Counted from the first letter of the stretch, positions 22,397 to 33,609 are shown. The stretch is 64,000 bases of DNA from Candidatus Binatia bacterium (GCA_035541935.1 DATKMJ010000021.1:1-64000); one strand, 5' to 3'. Numbers and translations are program-made. Notes: generated from the letters alone by a model not told the origin.

Positions 22397-25133
22397 CTTC
22401 AACGCGCTCGCTACGCTGCGCGCCGGCGAGCGGACGTACCGGTATTTTCGCCTCGGCGCGCTCGAGGATGCCGGCGTCGCGAAGCTCGCGCGGCTCCCCT
22501 TCTCACTGCGGATCCTCCTCGAGAACCTGCTGCGCTTCGAAGACGGGCGGATCGTGCGTGCGGCGGACGTCGAGGCGCTCGCAAAATGGAACGCCCACGC
22601 GCGCCACGAGCGCGAGATCGCCTTCAATCCCGCGCGCGTCCTCCTCCAGGATTTCACCGGCGTGCCGTGCGTCGTGGATCTCGCGGCGATGCGCGACGCG
22701 ATGGCGGATCTCGACGGCGATCCGAAGATCATCAATCCGCTCCAGCCGGTCGAGTTGGTCATCGATCACTCGGTGCAAGCCGATTACTTCGGCACGAGCG
22801 ACGCGCTCGCGAAGAACACCGACCTCGAGTTCGAACGCAATCGCGAGCGGTACGCGTTTCTGAAGTGGGGGCAATCCGCGCTCGCGGGGTTGCGCGTCGT
22901 TCCGCCCGGAACGGGCATCGTCCATCAGGTCAACATCGAGTATCTCGCGCGCGTCGTCTTCGCCCTTCGACAGGCTCAGGGTGACACGGATGCGGCTCAG
23001 GGTGACACGGAGCTTGCGTATCCCGACACCGCGGTTGGAACCGACTCGCACACGACGATGGTCAACGGGCTCGGCGTGCTCGCGTGGGGCGTCGGCGGCA
23101 TCGAGGCCGAGGCGGCGATGCTCGGCCAGCCGGTAACGATGCTGATTCCCGACGTCGTCGGCTTCCGGCTCGACGGCGCGCTGCGCGAAGGCGTGACCGC
23201 GACCGATCTTGTGCTGACCGTTGCCGAGATGCTGCGGCGCAAGGGCGTCGTCGGCAAGTTCGTCGAGTTTTACGGCGCCGGTCTCTCGGCGCTTCCCGTC
23301 GTCGATCGCACGACGATCAGCAACATGTCGCCGGAGTTCGGCTCGACCGTCGCGATCTTCCCGATCGACGACCGGACGCTCGAGTATCTGCGCCTGACCG
23401 GCCGCTCTCCCGAGCGGATCGCGCTCGTCGAGGCGTACGCGAAGGCGCAGGGCCTCTTTCGAACCGACGCGTCGCCGGATCCCGAGTTTGCCGACACGCT
23501 CGCGCTCGATCTCGGCAGCGTCGAGCCGAGTCTGGCGGGGCCGCGCCGTCCGCAGGACCGCGTACCGCTCCACGGCGTCAAGCACTCCTTCGAGAAGGCG
23601 ATGGGCGAATGGGTCGCGGCGCGCGAACGCGCCAACGGCGCCGTCTCGCGCTTCGAGGACGAAGGCGGCGGCGGCACCGCGACGATCGCGCCGGCGATGG
23701 ACGAGGTGGACGACGGCTGCGTCGTCATCGCCGCGATCACGAGCTGCACGAACACGTCGAATCCGTCGGTGCTGATCGGCGCGGGACTGCTCGCGCGCAA
23801 CGCGCTGGCGCGCGGATTGCGAACGCAGCCGTGGGTGAAGACCTCGCTTGCCCCGGGCTCCAAAGTCGTCACCGATTATCTCGCGAAGGCCGGCCTGCAG
23901 AGCGATCTCGACCGGCTCGGCTTCAACCTCGTCGGCTACGGCTGCACGACCTGCATCGGAAACTCCGGTCCGCTTCCCAGCGACATCGCCGAAGCGGTCG
24001 CCGACGGCGATCTCATCGTCGCGGCGGTGCTCTCGGGCAATCGCAATTTCGAAGGGCGCATCCACCCGCAGGTTCGCGCGAACTATCTCGCGTCGCCGCC
24101 GCTCGTCGTCGCCTACGCGCTGGCCGGACGCATTGACGTGGATCTCACGACGCAGCCGCTCGGCACCGGCAGCGACGGCAAGCCGGTCTATCTGCGAGAG
24201 ATCTGGCCGACCAACGACGCAATCGCGACGACGATGGCCGCGTGCATCAACGGCGAGATGTTCGAACGCGAGTACGCCGACGTCTTCAAAGGCGATGCGA
24301 ACTGGGGAGAACTGAACGTCGCGCCGAGCGAACGCTACGCCTGGGATCCGAAATCCGAGTACGTGAAGCGCCCGCCGTACTTCGACGGAATGCCCGAGGA
24401 GCCGGGGCCGCCGCAGGACGTGCGCGGCGCGCGCGCGATCGCGGTGTTAGGCGATTCGGTGACGACCGACCACATCTCGCCCGCCGGAAGCATCGCGCGC
24501 AACGGCCCGGCCGGCAAGTATCTGATGGAGCACGGCATCGAACCGCGCGATTTCAATTCATACGGCGCGCGCCGCGGCAACCACGAGGTGATGGTCCGCG
24601 GCACCTTCGCGAACGTCCGGCTGCGCAACGCGCTCGTGCCCGGCGTCGAGGGCGGCGTCACGCGCTACCTGCCAACCGGGGAGCAGATGCCGATCTTCGA
24701 CGCCTCGCGCCGCTACGAAGCCGACGGCACGCCGCTGATCGTGCTCGCCGGCAAAGAGTACGGCTCCGGCTCGTCGCGCGACTGGGCCGCCAAGGGCCCG
24801 TATCTCCTCGGCATCAAAGCCGTGATCGCCGAATCGTTCGAGCGCATCCACCGCAGCAACCTCATCGGCATGGGCGTGCTCCCGCTCGAATACCTCGACG
24901 GTGCCGACCGCTCGACGTACGGACTAAACGGCGAGGAGGTCTACGATATCACCGGCTTGACGGGCGGCGTGCGCCACGGCATGCGCGCGCACGTGCGCGC
25001 AACCGATCCGCAAAGCGGCCGCGCGATCGAGTTCGACGCGCGCGTCCGGATCGACACGCCGAACGAAGCCGAGTACTATCGCCACGGCGGCATTCTCCAG
25101 TACGTGCTCCGCCAGCTAAAAGACAGACGCTAG
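22377..25133 (+). CDS. acnA: Aconitate hydratase A
   Basis: A 918-residue aconitase of the AcnA/IRP type, interconverting citrate and isocitrate in the TCA cycle. Fe-S ligands are C457 (TSCTNTSNP), C523 and C526 (GCTTCIG). [13 protein letters not shown] and [13 protein letters not shown] are canonical active-site segments. Between residues about 196 and 211 a 16-codon stretch is made of the genomic repeat (RQAQGDTD and AAQGDTE), replacing or lengthening a surface loop before [11 protein letters not shown]. The reading frame is preserved, so the enzyme is probably still active. Start ATG at 22377 lies inside the end of rnd. Confidence 0.96.
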   Translation: MNRHPDSFNALATLRAGERTYRYFRLGALEDAGVAKLARLPFSLRILLENLLRFEDGRIVRAADVEALAKWNAHARHEREIAFNPARVLLQDFTGVPCVVDLAAMRDAMADLDGDPKIINPLQPVELVIDHSVQADYFGTSDALAKNTDLEFERNRERYAFLKWGQSALAGLRVVPPGTGIVHQVNIEYLARVVFALRQAQGDTDAAQGDTELAYPDTAVGTDSHTTMVNGLGVLAWGVGGIEAEAAMLGQPVTMLIPDVVGFRLDGALREGVTATDLVLTVAEMLRRKGVVGKFVEFYGAGLSALPVVDRTTISNMSPEFGSTVAIFPIDDRTLEYLRLTGRSPERIALVEAYAKAQGLFRTDASPDPEFADTLALDLGSVEPSLAGPRRPQDRVPLHGVKHSFEKAMGEWVAARERANGAVSRFEDEGGGGTATIAPAMDEVDDGCVVIAAITSCTNTSNPSVLIGAGLLARNALARGLRTQPWVKTSLAPGSKVVTDYLAKAGLQSDLDRLGFNLVGYGCTTCIGNSGPLPSDIAEAVADGDLIVAAVLSGNRNFEGRIHPQVRANYLASPPLVVAYALAGRIDVDLTTQPLGTGSDGKPVYLREIWPTNDAIATTMAACINGEMFEREYADVFKGDANWGELNVAPSERYAWDPKSEYVKRPPYFDGMPEEPGPPQDVRGARAIAVLGDSVTTDHISPAGSIARNGPAGKYLMEHGIEPRDFNSYGARRGNHEVMVRGTFANVRLRNALVPGVEGGVTRYLPTGEQMPIFDASRRYEADGTPLIVLAGKEYGSGSSRDWAAKGPYLLGIKAVIAESFERIHRSNLIGMGVLPLEYLDGADRSTYGLNGEEVYDITGLTGGVRHGMRAHVRATDPQSGRAIEFDARVRIDTPNEAEYYRHGGILQYVLRQLKDRR
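22963..23010. repeat. Repeat unit embedded in frame within acnA
   Basis: CCCTTCGACAGGCTCAGG plus GTGACACGG, followed by a second truncated copy (GCTCAGGGTGACACGG), belong to the same family as the array at 17032-17270. The 48-nt stretch is a multiple of three and encodes part of the loop before the YPDT motif of aconitase. Confidence 0.88.
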
Positions 25134-25165
25134 CCTTTCGTTAGCGAACGAAGCGCCGTCCCCGG

Positions 25166-25513
25166 CTAGTGCGCAAGCGGCGAGAGATGCCGTGGCTCGT
25201 AGAGGCCGAGCTTATCGCCGCCGGGGAGTTCGAGCGTCGTCACCAAACCCCAGCCGCGGTCGGCGACCGGTGTCGCTTTGATTCCCTTTTTCTCGAGCTG
25301 CCGTACCGTCGCGGCGATATCGTCGCAGGTTAGCCACAGTTCGTGTTTGGAGTCGTCTTCCGTCTCATGGACGGCGAGTTCCGTCGGCGGTGCGGCGAAG
25401 AAGAGCCGCCCGTTGCCGGCGTCGACGTAGCGCAGGTCGAGCACGTCCGTGAGAAAATCGTACATTTCCTTGGAATGCTTGGTGTAGAAGATCGCGTGGA
25501 CACCGGTGATCAC
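25166..25513 (-). CDS. VOC (glyoxalase/bleomycin-resistance fold) protein
   Basis: A 115-residue single VOC domain. The first beta-alpha-beta-beta-beta unit is seen as GVHAIFYTKHSKEMYDFLTDVLDLRYVDAGNGRLFF, and the second contains ELWLTCDDIAATVRQLEKKGI and the typical ending LELPGGDKLGLYEPRH with a metal-ligand-like Glu. Activity is unassigned (dioxygenase, lyase or resistance-type binding). GTG at 25513 shares one base with the TAG stop of the preceding Vgb-like gene, so translation is likely coupled. Confidence 0.82.
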   Translation of the reverse strand: MITGVHAIFYTKHSKEMYDFLTDVLDLRYVDAGNGRLFFAAPPTELAVHETEDDSKHELWLTCDDIAATVRQLEKKGIKATPVADRGWGLVTTLELPGGDKLGLYEPRHLSPLAH

Positions 25514-26571
25514 TAGATGCTGATCCGGGCGAAGCGGTCGGCGTTCGATTCGACGAACCACATGTTGCCGTCCGGGCCGCGGACGACGCTGCTCGGCCCG
25601 GCGTTTGGCGTAAGGCCCGAGTACTCGACGATCTTGCCGCTCGGCGAGATGCGCGCGACGCGCGCGCCTTCCGAGCCGTAGGAGCCCTCGTACTCGGTGA
25701 ACCACATGCCGCCGCGCCCTTTGGCGATGCCGACCGGCTGTTCCGACGGCGTGATGCCGCGCGAGAATTCGGTGACGACGCCTTTCGTCGTGATGCGGCC
25801 GATGCGTCCGCCCGCCATCTCCGTGAACCAGAGTGCGCCGTCGCTTCCAGGCGCGATCGAGTAGGGTTCGGCGCCCGGCGAGATGCCGGCCGAGTACTCC
25901 TTGATCTTGCCGCGCGTCGTGATGCGACCGATGCGATCGCCGGTCGATTCGGTAAACCAGAGGGCGCCGTCCGGCCCGACCGCGATGTCTTGCAACGCCG
26001 CGCCCCGCGATATCCCATTCGAATACGACGCGATGCGGCCGTTCGTGCTGATCCGGCCGATCGCGGCGCTGCCGAAGAAATTCTCGACGAACCAGATCGC
26101 GCGGTCGGGACCCGCGATGACGCCGAGCGGCCCGCCTCCGTCGAGCGAAAACGTCGTGAACGTTCCCGTCATCGTCATCCGGACGATCTGACCGTCGGCC
26201 CAGTCGCTGATCCAGAGCGCTCCGTCGCTCCCCGCCGCGAGATCTTCGAACGACGGGCTTGCGGAGTTCTGAAAGTAGTACGTTGCGGTGCGTCTGCCGG
26301 TCGAGTTGATGCGCGCGACGGCGCTCTCGCCAAAGTCCTGATCGATGTCGTCGGTCACCCAGATTGCGTGGTCGGGGCCGACGGTGATCGCCGTCGGGAA
26401 GTAGTACGCCGGCGGGCCGGGGAGGTCGGCGAACTGGCTGACCCGCACCGAGCGCCCCGCCTCGCCCGCGAGCGACGAGTGGGGCAGCGTGGCGTTCGAG
26501 CTGGTGCAGGCCGAGAGTGCGGCAACGAGTGCCGCGAGGGCGATCGACCTGCCGAAGTCTCCGGAGGTCAT
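25513..26571 (-). CDS. Virginiamycin B lyase-like beta-propeller lipoprotein
   Basis: A 352-residue exported lipoprotein (lipobox ALSAC, Cys22). At least six repeats of the type GPDGALWFTE-x-GDRIGRITT-x-GKIKEYS form the blades of a seven-bladed propeller of the Vgb/SMP-30 type. Clinical Vgb linearises streptogramin B, but most such homologues have other or unknown roles, and the lipoprotein location differs from cytoplasmic Vgb. It follows the E2 gene by 27 nt and may be read through from the pyruvate dehydrogenase operon. Confidence 0.8.
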   Translation of the reverse strand: MTSGDFGRSIALAALVAALSACTSSNATLPHSSLAGEAGRSVRVSQFADLPGPPAYYFPTAITVGPDHAIWVTDDIDQDFGESAVARINSTGRRTATYYFQNSASPSFEDLAAGSDGALWISDWADGQIVRMTMTGTFTTFSLDGGGPLGVIAGPDRAIWFVENFFGSAAIGRISTNGRIASYSNGISRGAALQDIAVGPDGALWFTESTGDRIGRITTRGKIKEYSAGISPGAEPYSIAPGSDGALWFTEMAGGRIGRITTKGVVTEFSRGITPSEQPVGIAKGRGGMWFTEYEGSYGSEGARVARISPSGKIVEYSGLTPNAGPSSVVRGPDGNMWFVESNADRFARISI

Positions 26572-26598
26572 GAAGCGATTATACCCCAGGAAGCTTCC

Positions 26599-27843
26599 CT
26601 AGAGCATGACGCGGCGGAAATCGGCGAGCAGGCCCGCGATGTAGACGAGGAACCGCGCCGCGCCCGCGCCGTCCACGACGCGATGATCGTAACTGACGCT
26701 GATCGGCAGCATCAGTCGCGGCACGAACTTCTTGCCGTCCCAAACCGGCTTGGTTACCGCGCGCGTCGCGCCGAGAATCGCGACCTCGGGCGCGTTGACG
26801 ATCTGCGTGAAGGCCGTGCCGCCGATGCCGCCGATCGACGAGACCGTGAACGTTCCGCCTTGCATCTGCGCGAGCGTCAACTTCCCCTCACGCGCCTTCC
26901 CCGCAAGCTCTTGCGCCTCGCGGGCGATCTCGATCAATCCCTTCGCATCCGCGTTCTTGATCACGGGGACGACGAGACCGTCGGGTGTGTCGGCTGCGAA
27001 GCCGATGTTGTAATAGCGCTTGTAGATCAATTCCTCGCCGTCGAGCGACGAGTTGAACTCGGGGAACCGCTGCAACGCGGCGACCGAGGCTCGAATCAAG
27101 AATGCGAGCATCGTCAGCTTCGGACCACCCGTCCGCGATTGCTCGGCGTTGACCTCGCTTCGCAGCTTCTCGATTGACGTGACGTCGGCTTCGTCGTAGT
27201 TCGTGATGTGCGGAATGCCGAGCCAGTTGCGATGGAGGTTCGGGCCCGAGAGACGCTTGATGCGCGAGAGCGGCTGCCGCTCCGTCTCGCCGTACTGCGA
27301 GAAATCGAGTTTCGGCCACGCGGGCAATCCGGCGAACGGGCCGCTCGGGCCGGCCTGTGCGCCGCGCAGAAACGCGCCGACGTCGTCGAGCGTCACGCGG
27401 CCGCTCGGTCCGGTGCCGGAGATGCGCCGCAGATCCACGCCGCGCTCGCGCGCGAGCCGGCGCACGACCGGGCTCGCGTGCACCGTCGCGTCGTACGACG
27501 GCGGCGGCGCTGCGGGCGGCGGTGCGGCCTGCGCGGCGGGCGCGACGGGCGTTGCCTGCGGCGCGGGCGCAGCGGCGGCCGGGGCCGCCGGTTTCGCCGC
27601 GCCGTCGCTGTCGAGCAGCAGCAGCGGCGTTCCCTGCGAGACCTTGTCGCCGACCTTCACCTTGATCTCTTTTACGACGCCGTCGCTCTCGGCGGGAATC
27701 TCCATCGAGGCTTTCTCGCTCTCGAGCGTGACGAGCGAATCGTTCTTCTTGACGCGATCGCCGGCTTTGACCAAGACCTCGATCACCGGCACGTCCTTGA
27801 AGTCGCCGATATCGGGAACGCGGACCTCGATTGCCTCGCTCAT
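26599..27843 (-). CDS. aceF: Dihydrolipoyl acetyltransferase, E2 of pyruvate dehydrogenase
   Basis: A 414-residue E2 with one lipoyl domain (lipoylation Lys44 in TLESEKASM), an Ala/Pro-rich linker (about 87-122), a peripheral subunit-binding domain (HASPVVRRLARERGVDLRRISGTGPSGRVTLDDV) and the catalytic acetyltransferase domain ending in SYDHRVVDG (His387, Asp391). It transfers acetyl groups from the E1-bound intermediate to CoA. It starts 17 nt after the end of aceE, consistent with one transcript. The E3 (lpd) gene is not in the window. One lipoyl domain is fewer than in the E. coli protein. Confidence 0.94.
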   Translation of the reverse strand: MSEAIEVRVPDIGDFKDVPVIEVLVKAGDRVKKNDSLVTLESEKASMEIPAESDGVVKEIKVKVGDKVSQGTPLLLLDSDGAAKPAAPAAAAPAPQATPVAPAAQAAPPPAAPPPSYDATVHASPVVRRLARERGVDLRRISGTGPSGRVTLDDVGAFLRGAQAGPSGPFAGLPAWPKLDFSQYGETERQPLSRIKRLSGPNLHRNWLGIPHITNYDEADVTSIEKLRSEVNAEQSRTGGPKLTMLAFLIRASVAALQRFPEFNSSLDGEELIYKRYYNIGFAADTPDGLVVPVIKNADAKGLIEIAREAQELAGKAREGKLTLAQMQGGTFTVSSIGGIGGTAFTQIVNAPEVAILGATRAVTKPVWDGKKFVPRLMLPISVSYDHRVVDGAGAARFLVYIAGLLADFRRVML

Positions 27844-27860
27844 GCGTTCGTCACTCTTGC

Positions 27861-30542
27861 CTATACGGTGATGGGGTTTGGTTTGTTGGGATCGACCTGA
27901 TACTTCTCGATCGCCTTCGAGACGGTCTGCGCGGGAATCGTTCCTTCTTTCGCGAGCGCCTGGAGCGCCGCGATCGCGACGAAGTGACGGTCCACTTCGA
28001 AGAACTCGCGCAGCTTGCGCCGGTAATCGCTTCGCCCGTAACCGTCGGTGCCGAGCGCGACGTACGGCCGGCCGACGAACGGTCGAATCTGGTCGGCGAA
28101 GGTCCTGATGTAGTCGGTCGCGGCGATTCCGGGGCCGGCGCGATCGCGCAACACTTGTTCGACGTACGGCGCGCGCGGCGCTTCCTCGGGATGGAGCATG
28201 TTCCAGCGCTGCGCGGCCACGCCGTCGCGCTGCAGTTCGTTGAAGCTCGTCACGCTCCACACGTCGGCGCTCACCTTCCACTCGTCCGCGAGCAGATCGG
28301 CGGCGGCCTCGACCTCGCGCAGAATCGCGCCCGAACCGAAGAGCTGCACGCGCGGCGCGTCCTTCGGAAGGTCTGCCGCGCCCGTCGAAGCATCGCGCAG
28401 CAGGTAGATCCCGCGCAAGATGCCGTCGCGCGCGTTCGCCGGCATCGCCGGATGCGAGTAGTTCTCGTTCATGAGCGTGATGTAGTAGTAGACGTCCTCT
28501 TGATCGGCGAGCATGCGGCGCAGACCGTCCTGGACGATGACGGCGAGCTCGTACGCGTACGTCGGATCGTAGCTCCGGCAGTTCGGAACGAACGAAGCCG
28601 CGACCTGACTGCTGCCGTCCTCGTGCTGCAGGCCCTCGCCGTTGAGCGTCGTGCGCCCCGAGGTCGCGCCGAGCAAGAATCCGCGCGTCCGGCTGTCGCC
28701 CGCAGCCCACGTGAGATCGCCGACGCGCTGAAAGCCGAACATCGAGTAGAAGATGTAGAACGGAATCATCGGCAGGTCGTGGTTCGCGTACGAGGTGCCG
28801 GCGGCGATCCACGACGAGAGCGCGCCGGCCTCGTTGATGCCCTCTTGCAGGATCTGTCCGTGCTTGTCTTCGCGGTACCACATCAGCTGCTCGGCGTCTT
28901 GCGGATGGTAGAGTTGGCCGACCGACGAGTAGATGCCGAGCTGGCGGAACATGCCTTCCATGCCGAACGTGCGCGACTCGTCGGCGACGATCGGAACGAC
29001 GCGCGCCCCGATCTCCTTGTCGCGCGCGATCGCATTGAGGACGCGGACGAAAGCCATCGTCGTCGAGATATGCCGGTCGCCCGTCGCCTGCAGCTGCGCG
29101 TCGAACGCCGATAGCTCCGGCACCGTCAGCGGGGCCGAGCGCCGGCGGCGCCGCGGAACGCTGCCGAGCGCGGCGAGACGCTCGCGCAGATACTGCATCT
29201 CCGGCGCGTCCTCGGGCGGCTTGAAGAACGGAATCTTCTCGCCCGCGATCGCGGCGTCGGATATCGGAAGCGTGAAGCGATCGCGGAACTTGCGCATCTC
29301 TTCGACTTCCATCTTTTTTGCTTGGTGCGCGATGTTCTGCGCCTCGCCGGCCTCGCCCATGCCGTATCCCTTGATCGTCTTCGCGAGGATGACCGTCGGT
29401 TGGCCGCGATGCTCGAAGGCGGCCTTATACGCGGCGTAGACTTTCAGCGAATCGTGGCCGCCGCGCTGCAGCGCCCAGATCTCGTCGTCGGTCCAGTTTT
29501 CGACGAGCGCCTTCGTCTCGGGATAACGGCCGAAGAACTGCTCGCGCACGTACTTTCCGTCGCGCGCTTTGAACGTTTGGTAGTCGCCGTCCACGCACTC
29601 GTTCATCACCTGCACGAGCCGTCCGCTCTTGTCGGCGTCGAGCAACGCGTCCCAGCGGCTCCCCCAGATGACTTTGATGACGTTCCAGCCGGCGCCCTTG
29701 AAGACGCCCTCGAGCTCCTGAATGATCTTACCGTTGCCGCGCACGGGGCCGTCGAGCCGCTGCAGGTTCGCGTTGACGACCCAGATGAGGTTGTCGAGCC
29801 GCTCGCGTCCCGCGAGCGAGATCGCGCCGAGCGATTCGGGTTCGTCGGTCTCGCCGTCGCCGACGAACGCCCAGACCTTGCGCCCGGTCGAATCGATCAT
29901 CTCGCGATCGTGGAGGTAGCGCATGAAGCGGGCTTGGTAGATTGACATGATCGGTCCGAGCCCCATCGAGACCGTCGGAAACTGCCAGAACTCGGGCATC
30001 AGCCACGGATGCGGGTACGACGAGAGTCCCTTACCGTCAACTTCTTGACGAAAGCGCTCGAGTTGATCCTCGGTAACGCGACCCTCGAGGAAGGCCCGCG
30101 CGTAGACGCCCGGCGACGAGTGCCCCTGAAAGAAGACGAGATCGCCGCCGAATCCTTCGCGCGGCGCGCGGAAGAAGTGGTTGAACCCGACGTCGTAGAG
30201 CGTCGCGGCCGAGGCGAAGCTCGCGACGTGGCCGCCGAGTTCCGAGCTGACCTTGTTCGCGCGCACGACCATCGCAAGGGCGTTCCAACGAACGTAGTGG
30301 CGCAGGCGCGCTTCGAGGTCGCGATCGCCCGGCATCGGCGCCTGACGATCGGGCGGAATCGTGTTGACGTACGGCGTCGTGAGACCGAGCGAGACGTGCG
30401 CGCCGGCGCTCTGCGCTTCATCGACGAGCGTCTCGATCAGCTGACGCGCGCGCTCGGGCCCCGCGGCCTCGATGACGCCGCGCATCGCCTCGAGCCACTC
30501 GCGCGTCTCTTGCGGATCGGGATCCGGAGCGGTGATCGCCAT
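27861..30542 (-). CDS. aceE: Pyruvate dehydrogenase E1 component, homodimeric
   Basis: An 893-residue homodimeric E1p that decarboxylates pyruvate with thiamine diphosphate and reductively acetylates E2. The thiamine diphosphate/Mg motif begins GDGETDEPESLGAISLAGRE and ends LQRLDGPVRGN. FQGHSSPGVYARAFLEGR and IKGYGMGEAGEAQN loops are canonical. A basic, probably disordered patch (PRRRRRSAPL) lies near residue 470. Two neighbouring functions connect to it: the thiamine gene thiC is divergent 257 nt away, with a TPP riboswitch, and E2 is downstream. Confidence 0.96.
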   Translation of the reverse strand: MAITAPDPDPQETREWLEAMRGVIEAAGPERARQLIETLVDEAQSAGAHVSLGLTTPYVNTIPPDRQAPMPGDRDLEARLRHYVRWNALAMVVRANKVSSELGGHVASFASAATLYDVGFNHFFRAPREGFGGDLVFFQGHSSPGVYARAFLEGRVTEDQLERFRQEVDGKGLSSYPHPWLMPEFWQFPTVSMGLGPIMSIYQARFMRYLHDREMIDSTGRKVWAFVGDGETDEPESLGAISLAGRERLDNLIWVVNANLQRLDGPVRGNGKIIQELEGVFKGAGWNVIKVIWGSRWDALLDADKSGRLVQVMNECVDGDYQTFKARDGKYVREQFFGRYPETKALVENWTDDEIWALQRGGHDSLKVYAAYKAAFEHRGQPTVILAKTIKGYGMGEAGEAQNIAHQAKKMEVEEMRKFRDRFTLPISDAAIAGEKIPFFKPPEDAPEMQYLRERLAALGSVPRRRRRSAPLTVPELSAFDAQLQATGDRHISTTMAFVRVLNAIARDKEIGARVVPIVADESRTFGMEGMFRQLGIYSSVGQLYHPQDAEQLMWYREDKHGQILQEGINEAGALSSWIAAGTSYANHDLPMIPFYIFYSMFGFQRVGDLTWAAGDSRTRGFLLGATSGRTTLNGEGLQHEDGSSQVAASFVPNCRSYDPTYAYELAVIVQDGLRRMLADQEDVYYYITLMNENYSHPAMPANARDGILRGIYLLRDASTGAADLPKDAPRVQLFGSGAILREVEAAADLLADEWKVSADVWSVTSFNELQRDGVAAQRWNMLHPEEAPRAPYVEQVLRDRAGPGIAATDYIRTFADQIRPFVGRPYVALGTDGYGRSDYRRKLREFFEVDRHFVAIAALQALAKEGTIPAQTVSKAIEKYQVDPNKPNPITV

Positions 30543-30591
30543 GCCAGGCGCATCATTTCAGCCCTTTGCGCCCATTCCATCCAACTGGACC

Positions 30592-30676
30592 CCCTTCGAC
30601 ACGCCCTTCGACAGGCTCAGGGTGACACGGCGGGCATGGCTCAGGGTGACACGGCCGGCCCGGCTCAGGATGACAA
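30592..30676. repeat. Repeat units between aceE and the thiC riboswitch
   Basis: CCCTTCGACACG (partial), then CCCTTCGACAGGCTCAGG plus GTGACACGG, then two truncated copies (GGCTCAGGGTGACACGG and CGGCTCAGGATGACA) lie in the divergent intergenic region. They belong to the family of the 17032-17270 array and occupy the area where the aceE and thiC promoters would be expected. Confidence 0.9.
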
Positions 30677-30700
30677 GCGCTCTTTCCCGCAAATAGAAGG

Positions 30701-30793
30701 CCTCATACGCGGGAGCTATCGGCTGAGAGGGCGCGACCGAGAGGCGCCGACCGCAGTGGAACCTGATCCGGATAATGCCGGCGTAGGGAGGGT
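30701..30793 (+). promoter_or_regulatory. TPP (thiamine pyrophosphate) riboswitch
   Basis: Conserved THI-box elements occur in order: CGGGAGC, GGCTGAGAGGG, GACCGCAGTGG, then AACCTGATCCGGATAATGCC and GGCGTAGGGA. A GC hairpin between them (GGGCGC, GCGCC) forms the variable P3 arm. The aptamer ends 7 nt before the thiC ATG, and the GGGAGGG at its end is also the ribosome-binding site. Ligand binding should therefore hide the start site, i.e. translational control by TPP. Confidence 0.95.
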
Positions 30794-30796
30794 TAG

Positions 30797-32404
<1,608 letters not shown>

Positions 32405-32423
32405 GGCGCCCAACGTCTGCGCG

Positions 32424-32891
32424 GTGCTCTTCGACCGCGACGAGACGATCGTCGTCGACGTGCCGTTCAACGGCGATCCCGATCGCGTCGAGCCGGCGCC
32501 CAACGCGCGCGCGCTGCTCGACCGTCTGCGCGCGGCGGGCCTGCCGCTCGCGGTCGTCAGCAATCAGAGCGGCGTCGGCCGCGGCTTGATCACGGTGGAG
32601 CAGGTCGCTGCGGTCAACGCCCGCGTCGAGGAGCTGCTCGGACCGTTCGCCGGGTTCTTCGTCTGCCCGCACGCGCCGGAGGACGCGTGCGATTGCCGCA
32701 AGCCCAAACCGAAGCTGATCCTCGACGCCGCGCGCGCGATGGGCGTCGATCCGGCGTGCTGCGTCGTCGTCGGCGATCGCGAGAGCGACGTCGAGGCGGC
32801 GCGCAACGCCGGCGCGATTCCGCTGCGAGTCGCGGGGCCGCACGCGCTGGAAGAGGCGGTCGAGACGATCCTGCGGCTCGCCGCCGCGTAA
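32424..32891 (+). CDS. HAD-IIIA phosphatase (GmhB/HisB-N-like)
   Basis: A 155-residue HAD hydrolase. The nucleophile motif is FDRDET (D4, D6), with Glu where the usual DxDGT has Gly. Motif II is VVSNQSG. The zinc-site signature CPHAPEDACDCRKPKPK gives ligands C81, H83, C89 and C91. Motif IV is VVGDRESD (D118, D122). The family removes phosphate from heptose-bisphosphate, histidinol phosphate or similar small substrates. Its location behind riboswitch-controlled thiC suggests, as inference only, a phosphatase for a thiamine intermediate. Start GTG at 32424. Confidence 0.85.
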   Translation: MLFDRDETIVVDVPFNGDPDRVEPAPNARALLDRLRAAGLPLAVVSNQSGVGRGLITVEQVAAVNARVEELLGPFAGFFVCPHAPEDACDCRKPKPKLILDAARAMGVDPACCVVVGDRESDVEAARNAGAIPLRVAGPHALEEAVETILRLAAA

Positions 32892-33533
32892 CTACTGCGG
32901 GGTTTGTTCGAGCCAGTAGTCGACGTCGAGGCCGTGGGCCGGCGCGACGGCATAGGCCGCGGCCGGCAGATGGACGCTCTTCGCGAGCTGCTGCCACGTG
33001 TCGAAGACGCGCACGACGTAGTTCTGCGTCTCGTCGTACGGCGGGATGCCTCCGTACTCGGTGACCGCCTTCGGTCCGGCGTTATAGGCCGCGACGACCA
33101 ACTCGTAATGCTTGCGGCCGAACTTCCCGACGAGGCCGCGCAGGTAGCGCGCGGCGCCGGAGAGGTTCTGGACGGGATCGTGCGGGTCGACGCCGAGGTG
33201 CGCGGCCGTTCCCGGCATCAATTGCCCGAGCCCGATCGCGCCCGCGCGCGACACCGCGTGCGTGTGCCAGCGCGACTCGACGGTGACGATGGCGACGAGC
33301 ATATTTGCGTCAATGCGCCAGCGCTCGGCGTTGACGAGGACGCGGCGCGCGAGATCGCGGCTCTGCCAGCCCGGCATCTGCGGGTTGATTTGCCGCAGCA
33401 CCGACGCATAGACGGCGATGGCGGTCGGCGTTGCGGGGATCGCGCGCTGGGCGGCCCGCGCCGGCGCGAGCGAGGCGAGCAACGACCCTACGAGAGCGGC
33501 TACCGCCACGGGGAAGGCGATGGTCCTCCGCAT
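32892..33533 (-). CDS. Lytic transglycosylase (SLT family) with signal peptide
   Basis: A 213-residue exported protein; ATG at 33533 opens a signal peptide (MRRTIAFPVAVAALVGSLLASLAPARA). The SLT domain has catalytic Glu86 in VTVESRWHTHAVSRAGAIGLGQLMP, and the later VAAYNAGPKAV and YVVRVFD strand match the family. It would cleave peptidoglycan glycan strands in the periplasm. The stop lies directly against the HAD stop on the other strand with no intergenic base. Confidence 0.9.
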   Translation of the reverse strand: MRRTIAFPVAVAALVGSLLASLAPARAAQRAIPATPTAIAVYASVLRQINPQMPGWQSRDLARRVLVNAERWRIDANMLVAIVTVESRWHTHAVSRAGAIGLGQLMPGTAAHLGVDPHDPVQNLSGAARYLRGLVGKFGRKHYELVVAAYNAGPKAVTEYGGIPPYDETQNYVVRVFDTWQQLAKSVHLPAAAYAVAPAHGLDVDYWLEQTPQ

Positions 33534-33609
33534 ATGGGGCGGGTGGGTTCGCGTCGAGTCCCGCTCCCGCCTTCCGATTCTAGGGCCTTGAAATTCGCGG
33601 CCCGAAAAG

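Noticed and set aside
25513-26571. Antibiotic-resistance gene (virginiamycin B lyase)
   Set aside because: The propeller repeats match, but the lipoprotein signal and location next to pyruvate dehydrogenase genes do not support a resistance role.
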